Under the pieces are notes generated by a model. That model made no database searches. It had not been told where the DNA came from and saw nothing but the letters and a program-made list of their open reading frames with translations. DNA of 19,741 nt from an uncultured Chitinophagaceae bacterium. Lineage in GTDB: Bacteria; Bacteroidota; Bacteroidia; Chitinophagales; Chitinophagaceae. The DNA is taken from the NCBI GenBank assembly GCA_937919945.1, contig CALESY010000112.1, forward strand, positions 1 through 19,741, written 5' to 3'. The translations under genes and the position numbers were made by a program. Every line of letters starts with the position of its first letter. The stretch's first letter is position 1. Below are positions 15,355 through 19,741 of this stretch, one piece after another.

Positions 15355-17205
15355 ATGGCTGATATGCGAAAACTGCTTTTTATAACATTATTGATTGGTA
15401 ATTACCTCGCCACTGCACAAAATGCCCGTGTAAAACAATACACTGCCCCATTGGCCGGTACAGTAGTGTTGCGCGATGTGGAGGATAACTATAATGCGCA
15501 GGTCATCAATACTGAAGCACCGGTTCCGGATGCAGGTAAATTGCAGTTAATGGATATTAAAAAGCAAGTAGCTGTACAATTTCCGTACAAGCGGGCAAAT
15601 GTGGCATATAAAACAACTGCTACAGCAGCGCCGATAGTAGAAAAAGGATATGTTGCAGACTCATTTACGGGTATACCCCCCGATAATGATATGGCCATAT
15701 CCAAAGCAGGCAAGGCAGTATCTGTTGTTAATAGCATGATCGCCATAACAGATGATGCACTTGGCAAAATGACATTTAAAAGGGGACTGAAAACGTTTTC
15801 GAATGCGGTAGGCTTAAATGATTTTAATGATTACCGCTATGACCCCAAAATAATGTATGACCCTGAGGCAGATAGGTTCATATGCGTAATGCTGAATGCT
15901 ATAAATGAATTGAACTATATCGTACTTGGCTTTTCAAAAACCAACGACCCTGCAGGGCAATGGAATTTTTATAAGTTTTATGGTAACTACAATAACGATA
16001 CAACATGGTTTGATTACCCGAGCATTGCCATTACAAAAAATGAGTTTTTTCTGACAGGAAACAAAATCAAATTCAATGCAAGCTGGCAAGCAGGCTTTGC
16101 CGGCACAGTCATTTATCAGGTAAATAAGCAGGATGGTTACAATGCTGTATCCAATATCAGCTACCAGATATGGGATAGCATCAATATGAATGGCATTCAG
16201 ATACGTAATCTATATCCTGCAAAAGGTGGTAGTGCTATCCTGGGTCCTTCGCAATACTTCCTGTCAAATAGGAACTTTGATGTGCAGAACGATACGGTGT
16301 TTTTAGTAAAAATACCAGATGTTATCAGTAGCGGTAATACAACATTGGATATTAAAGTATTGACATCTCCTACAAAATACGGTGTGCCACCAGACGGTCG
16401 CCAGCCCGATACGTCTGTAACACTAGCTACAAACGACGGGCGGGTACTTGGTGCCTATATTGATGGTGATGAAATACAGTTTGTAAGTACTACAGTAAGC
16501 CCGGGTAGTGGATCGGCAGGTATTTTCCACGGTATTATTAAAGACTTTGCTACTAGCCCTGTTTTCAAACATACGCAGATATTATCTGTAGATACGATGG
16601 ATTTCGGCTATCCTAATATTACATATGCCGGAAACCCATGGGGTTTGAGGCAATCGCTGATTTCTTTTAATTATACAGGGCCAAATATCAATCCCGGTAT
16701 GGGCGCCATGATGTTTGATGGTGTTGGCTACTCTCCTATAACGTTAGTAAAAACAGGTACAGGCAGCATTAAAAGATTGACAAGTAAGCAGCAGCGTTGG
16801 GGAGACTATATGGGCTCACAAGTTGATTGGAATAATATTGGAACCGTATGGATAGAAGGGATATATGGCAGAAGCGATAATGATTATGGAAACTGGATGG
16901 CCAAGTTGAACTCCCCGTTGTTGAGCATCAATAAGAAACAAACTTTTACTGAGAGTAAAATATATCCCAACCCATCAGTTCAATTAATGTACTTTGAATT
17001 CACATTGTCCGAACAGACAAATCTCGTATTTGCTATTTACGATATGCAAGGCAAAATGGTAGATAAGGTGTTGGAACAAACTTGTAAAAAAGGAGCTAAC
17101 AGACTGCAAATAAACATTGCATCACTACCTGCAGGTAATTACACTATTCAGGCAAATGCCGCAGACGGTAAAGCAGCTATGGTACAAACATTTACAAAAC
17201 AGTAA
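15355..17205 (+). CDS. T9SS-exported surface protein of unknown function
   Basis: The 616-residue protein has a signal peptide (core LLFITLLIGNYLATAQ) and a C-terminal type A sorting domain from about residue 535 (KIYPNPS, then FAIYDMQGKMVD, ending MVQTFTKQ), so it is predicted to cross the outer membrane by T9SS and be released or anchored on the surface. The central 400 residues show repeated beta-strand patterns with Asp-rich turns (PPDNDMAISK, YDPEADRFICVML, FDYPSIAITKNEFFLTGNK), suggestive of a beta-propeller-like domain. No catalytic motif is recognised. The ATG at 15364 (MRKLL) is an equally good start and gives a cleaner signal peptide. A near-consensus TATTTTTA box lies at 15335-15342. 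No terminator separates it from the ABC permease, which has its own promoter. Confidence 0.82.
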   Translation: MADMRKLLFITLLIGNYLATAQNARVKQYTAPLAGTVVLRDVEDNYNAQVINTEAPVPDAGKLQLMDIKKQVAVQFPYKRANVAYKTTATAAPIVEKGYVADSFTGIPPDNDMAISKAGKAVSVVNSMIAITDDALGKMTFKRGLKTFSNAVGLNDFNDYRYDPKIMYDPEADRFICVMLNAINELNYIVLGFSKTNDPAGQWNFYKFYGNYNNDTTWFDYPSIAITKNEFFLTGNKIKFNASWQAGFAGTVIYQVNKQDGYNAVSNISYQIWDSINMNGIQIRNLYPAKGGSAILGPSQYFLSNRNFDVQNDTVFLVKIPDVISSGNTTLDIKVLTSPTKYGVPPDGRQPDTSVTLATNDGRVLGAYIDGDEIQFVSTTVSPGSGSAGIFHGIIKDFATSPVFKHTQILSVDTMDFGYPNITYAGNPWGLRQSLISFNYTGPNINPGMGAMMFDGVGYSPITLVKTGTGSIKRLTSKQQRWGDYMGSQVDWNNIGTVWIEGIYGRSDNDYGNWMAKLNSPLLSINKKQTFTESKIYPNPSVQLMYFEFTLSEQTNLVFAIYDMQGKMVDKVLEQTCKKGANRLQINIASLPAGNYTIQANAADGKAAMVQTFTKQ

Positions 17206-17227
17206 ATGAGATGTAATACCATAGCAC

Positions 17228-17235
17228 TAACTTTG
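17228..17235 (+). promoter_or_regulatory. TAnnTTTG-type promoter of the ABC permease
   Basis: TAACTTTG followed by CG is an exact -7 consensus match. It ends only 8 bases before the ATG at 17244, so the message would be leaderless or nearly so. The second ATG (17247) is an alternative start that would leave a few more bases of leader. Confidence 0.55.
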
Positions 17236-17243
17236 CGGTTGCC

Positions 17244-18494
17244 ATGATGCAATTATTATTCAATCTGTCGCTGGCTTTCAGAGCCATACGTACCAACCGC
17301 TTGCGTACTGCACTCACTATTGCTATCATTGGCTTGGGTATCATGGCACTTGTTGGTATACTTACCGCTATAGAAGTGATGAAAGCCAGTGTGTATTCCA
17401 ACTTCAGCAGTATGGGAGCTAATAGCTTTCAGATAACCAGTGATGTGGTGAAGAAAAAGAAGCGTGGCAGAAGGGGAGGCATTAGTATCAATATTAATGA
17501 AGGCCGTAATATCCGTTATGAGGAAGCAATTGCATTTAAAAAGCGTTTTCGCTTTCCTGTTACTACAGGCATATCCATGTCTGGCAGTAGTATCGCCACC
17601 GTGCGTTATGGTTCCGTAAAAACAAACCCTAATATTTCTGTAATGGGGGTTGATGAAAATTACCTCGATATATCTGATACAAAACTGGAAGCTGGCAGAA
17701 ATTTCTCGGCATACGAACAGGAGTTCGGAACATACGTTTGCATATTGGGCAATGGCATGGCAAAGAAATTATTCGGTAGAAATTACTTGTCAGGCATAGG
17801 AAAAACAATTTCATTGGGAGATGTGAAGTATAAAGTAGCCGGTATTGCAGCATCAAAAGGCAGCAGTATGATTATGAATAGCGATAATCTGGTGTTGATA
17901 CCATTAGCCAATGGCAGAATGACTTATGGCAACAACGAACGCTATGTGATAAATGTGAAAGTGACTGATATTAATAAGAAAGGTATTGCCGCAGAGGAAG
18001 CAGAGGGCTTGTTCAGAGTAATAAGGAAAGTACCGATAGGGGTAGAAAACGATTTTACTATAGAGCAAAATGACAACCTTGCAGAAATGGTATTGGATAG
18101 TATTAAGTACATTAGTTGGGCAGCTTTAGTAATTGGTATTGTAACGCTATTGGGTTCAGTAGTAGGATTGATGAATATTATGCTGGTATCGGTAGCAGAG
18201 CGTACGCGTGAAATTGGCGTAAGCAAAGCATTGGGTGCTAAGGCATCTACTATCAAACAGCAATTTCTTACTGAGTCTATTATGATAAGTGTAGCAGGTG
18301 GTGTAGCAGGTGTAATATTGGGTATGCTGGTAGGCAACCTATTCGGGTTGATATTTAATACAGGCTTCATTGTACCTTGGTTGTGGATAGGAGTAGGAGT
18401 AAGTTTGTGTGCATTAGTAGGTATTATATCGGGTATATACCCTGCCATCAAAGCTGCCAAGCTCGACCCGATAGAAGCATTAAGGCATGAATAA
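17244..18494 (+). CDS. MacB/FtsX-type ABC transporter permease
   Basis: The 416-residue inner-membrane protein has the MacB topology. There is one N-terminal membrane helix (around LTIAIIGLGIMALVGIL), a large periplasmic domain (about residues 50-275), then three C-terminal helices around ALVIGIVTLLGSVVGL, SIMISVAGGVAGVILGML and WLWIGVGVSLCALVGIISG. It ends in the FtsX-family signature YPAIKAAKLDPIEALRHE. The motif VAERTREIGVSKALGAK in the cytoplasmic loop is the usual contact with the ATPase. Such permeases act in mechanotransmission, driving export or lipoprotein handling, rather than classical substrate channelling. No ATP-binding subunit lies beside it, so the partner must be encoded elsewhere. 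rsgA follows after 21 bases. Confidence 0.9.
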   Translation: MMQLLFNLSLAFRAIRTNRLRTALTIAIIGLGIMALVGILTAIEVMKASVYSNFSSMGANSFQITSDVVKKKKRGRRGGISININEGRNIRYEEAIAFKKRFRFPVTTGISMSGSSIATVRYGSVKTNPNISVMGVDENYLDISDTKLEAGRNFSAYEQEFGTYVCILGNGMAKKLFGRNYLSGIGKTISLGDVKYKVAGIAASKGSSMIMNSDNLVLIPLANGRMTYGNNERYVINVKVTDINKKGIAAEEAEGLFRVIRKVPIGVENDFTIEQNDNLAEMVLDSIKYISWAALVIGIVTLLGSVVGLMNIMLVSVAERTREIGVSKALGAKASTIKQQFLTESIMISVAGGVAGVILGMLVGNLFGLIFNTGFIVPWLWIGVGVSLCALVGIISGIYPAIKAAKLDPIEALRHE

Positions 18495-18515
18495 TAACAA
18501 CTGCAACAGGATAGT

Positions 18516-19451
18516 ATGAGCGAACTGAAAGGATTAGTATATAAATCTACAGGCAGTTGGTACATCGTGAAAGATGAAACAGGTAAATTGTGGAATGCGC
18601 GTATTAAAGGTAAACTGAAGATTGATGAAGATATATCATCTACCAATCCTATAGCTGTAGGCGATACAGTGATATTTGATGTAGAAGAAAAAGAAGAAAA
18701 TATTGCTACCATCAAAACTATAGCAACCCGCAATAATTATATAGTTCGTGTATCTCCCCACAACAAAAATCAGAAACATATTGTAGCCGCCAACCTCGAT
18801 GCGGCATTGGTAGTTGCTACCATTGCAGAGCCCAGAACATCGTCAGGGTTTATTGACAGGTTTTTAATAACGGCTGAAGCTTATCACATACCTGCCATAA
18901 TCGTTATAAATAAAATAGACCTGTTGAAGCCAAAACATAAGGAACAACTTGCATACTGGCAAAAAATATATACAGATGCCGGTTATGAAGTATATCCCGT
19001 AGTTGCATTACAGCCGGCAACCATTGAGCCATTAATGCAAAGACTGAAAGGTATTACAACACTTTTCAGCGGACATTCAGGTGTGGGTAAGAGTACACTG
19101 ATCAATCAACTGATACCCGGCATGTCACTACGTACGCAGGAAGTATCGGGCTGGAGTGGCAAGGGACAACACACTACTACATTTGCAGAGATGTTTGATA
19201 TGCCCGAGGGGGGTAAGATTATTGATACACCGGGCGTAAAAGAATTCGGACTGATTGATTTTGAAAAAGAAGAACTGGCACAATACTTTCCTGAAATGCG
19301 GAGAGAGATGCAGCATTGCAGGTTTAATAATTGCCTACATATTAACGAGCCGGGCTGTGCCGTGAAAGAAGCTGTGAACAATGAAACCATCAGTATTGAC
19401 AGATACGCAAGCTACATGACGATACTTGACACCATTGAAAAAAAATGGTAA
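18516..19451 (+). CDS. rsgA: Ribosome small-subunit-dependent GTPase A
   Basis: A late 30S ribosome maturation factor whose GTPase is stimulated by the small subunit. The 311-residue protein has the three expected parts: an N-terminal OB-fold (about 1-75), a circularly permuted GTPase domain in which G4 (NKID, residues 132-135) precedes G1 (GHSGVGKST, 186-194) and G3 (DTPG, 237-240), and a C-terminal zinc finger with Cys268, Cys273, His275 and Cys281. The permuted motif order is diagnostic. It follows the ABC permease by 21 bases and is followed 21 bases later by a DUF4286 gene, so the three are probably co-transcribed, although this looks like housekeeping proximity rather than shared function. 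Confidence 0.96.
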   Translation: MSELKGLVYKSTGSWYIVKDETGKLWNARIKGKLKIDEDISSTNPIAVGDTVIFDVEEKEENIATIKTIATRNNYIVRVSPHNKNQKHIVAANLDAALVVATIAEPRTSSGFIDRFLITAEAYHIPAIIVINKIDLLKPKHKEQLAYWQKIYTDAGYEVYPVVALQPATIEPLMQRLKGITTLFSGHSGVGKSTLINQLIPGMSLRTQEVSGWSGKGQHTTTFAEMFDMPEGGKIIDTPGVKEFGLIDFEKEELAQYFPEMRREMQHCRFNNCLHINEPGCAVKEAVNNETISIDRYASYMTILDTIEKKW

Positions 19452-19472
19452 CTACAGTAAAAGAATTTTCAC

Positions 19473-19741
19473 ATGATAATCTATAACGTAACAATAAAAA
19501 TAGACAACAGTATACACGATGCGTGGGTGCAGTGGATGAAAGGTGAGCACATGCCTGAGTTGATGCAGACAGGATTGTTTACTGAATACAAACTATGCAG
19601 ATTGCTTGAACAAGATGATAGCGAGGGGCCAACCTATGCAGCACAATACTTCTGCCATTCAGTAGAGGAATATAACGAATATATTTCAAAACACGCGCCA
19701 CTACTGAGGGAAAAAGGTTTGCAAAAATTCGGTGATAAATT
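19473..19741 (+). CDS. DUF4286 family protein (partial, runs off the right edge)
   Basis: Translation from the ATG at 19473 gives MIIYNVTIKIDNSIHDAWVQ and continues open for 89 codons to the end of the window. The compact pattern, with WMKGEHMPELMQTGLF and a late KHAPLLREKGLQKFG, is that of DUF4286, small Bacteroidota cytoplasmic proteins of about 100 residues with a ferredoxin-like (dimeric alpha-beta barrel) appearance. The function of the family is unknown. The start lies 21 bases after the rsgA stop, suggesting co-transcription. Only the last few residues are likely missing. Confidence 0.8.
   Translation, partial: MIIYNVTIKIDNSIHDAWVQWMKGEHMPELMQTGLFTEYKLCRLLEQDDSEGPTYAAQYFCHSVEEYNEYISKHAPLLREKGLQKFGDK

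Noticed and set aside
17942..18733. 263-residue minus-strand open frame opposite the permease and rsgA
   Set aside because: It spans the junction of two certain plus-strand genes, and its Ser/Ile/Pro-rich translation is typical of an antisense shadow of hydrophobic coding sequence.
1..19741. CRISPR arrays, tRNA or rRNA genes, riboswitches, toxin-antitoxin or defence genes
   Set aside because: No spaced direct repeats, cloverleaf or rRNA-like segments, conserved riboswitch cores, or recognisable defence motifs were seen on reading both strands.

Overview
The window comes from a Bacteroidota genome, most likely from the Chitinophagaceae or a close relative. Four things point there: promoters of the TAnnTTTG type instead of sigma70 boxes, two secreted proteins ending in type IX secretion (T9SS) type A sorting domains, several small lipoproteins with S-C or A-C lipoboxes, and Bacteroidota-typical families (DUF4292, DUF4286, META-domain lipoprotein). 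The DNA is moderately AT-rich and densely coded. No tRNA, rRNA, CRISPR array, insertion sequence, integrase or phage gene was seen.

Layout. 1-228: start of a divergent minus-strand gene (only its first codons) and a shared promoter region. 229-4310: a tight plus-strand operon of dut, a sugar-phosphate nucleotidyltransferase, a TPR protein and a DUF4292 lipoprotein, with overlapping genes at the last two joints and a strong terminator. 4374-8358: a nucleotide-sugar region with rfbF and rfbG (CDP-glucose synthesis and 4,6-dehydration), a convergent class V aminotransferase/cysteine desulfurase-like gene, and a divergent rfbC-type 3,5-epimerase. 8359-11010: a small AT-rich lipoprotein, an intergenic region with a 12-bp perfect inverted repeat, an ALDH7 (antiquitin-type) aldehyde dehydrogenase and a META-domain lipoprotein. 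11118-14247: a large secreted reprolysin-like metallopeptidase and a small lipoprotein, converging on a shared hairpin terminator. 14348-15332: atpG standing alone with its own promoter and terminator. 15355-17205: a second T9SS-exported protein of unknown function. 17228-19741: a MacB/FtsX-type ABC permease, rsgA and the start of a DUF4286 gene, closely spaced on the plus strand.

How the genes work together. The dut operon mixes nucleotide housekeeping with envelope functions. RfbF and RfbG form a complete two-step route from glucose-1-phosphate to CDP-4-keto-6-deoxyglucose, and the RfbC-like epimerase nearby could act on that product. No RfbH (3-dehydratase), reductase or glycosyltransferase is in view, so the final sugar cannot be named. 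The two T9SS cargoes and four lipoproteins give the window a strong cell-surface character.

Most of the window is ordinary chromosome. I found no convincing new defence or mobile system. The points most worth a second look are the extended TAnnTTTGCG promoters with very short leaders, the unexplained dyad at 8816-8854, the DUF4292/TPR operon, the incomplete CDP-sugar set and the isolated atpG.
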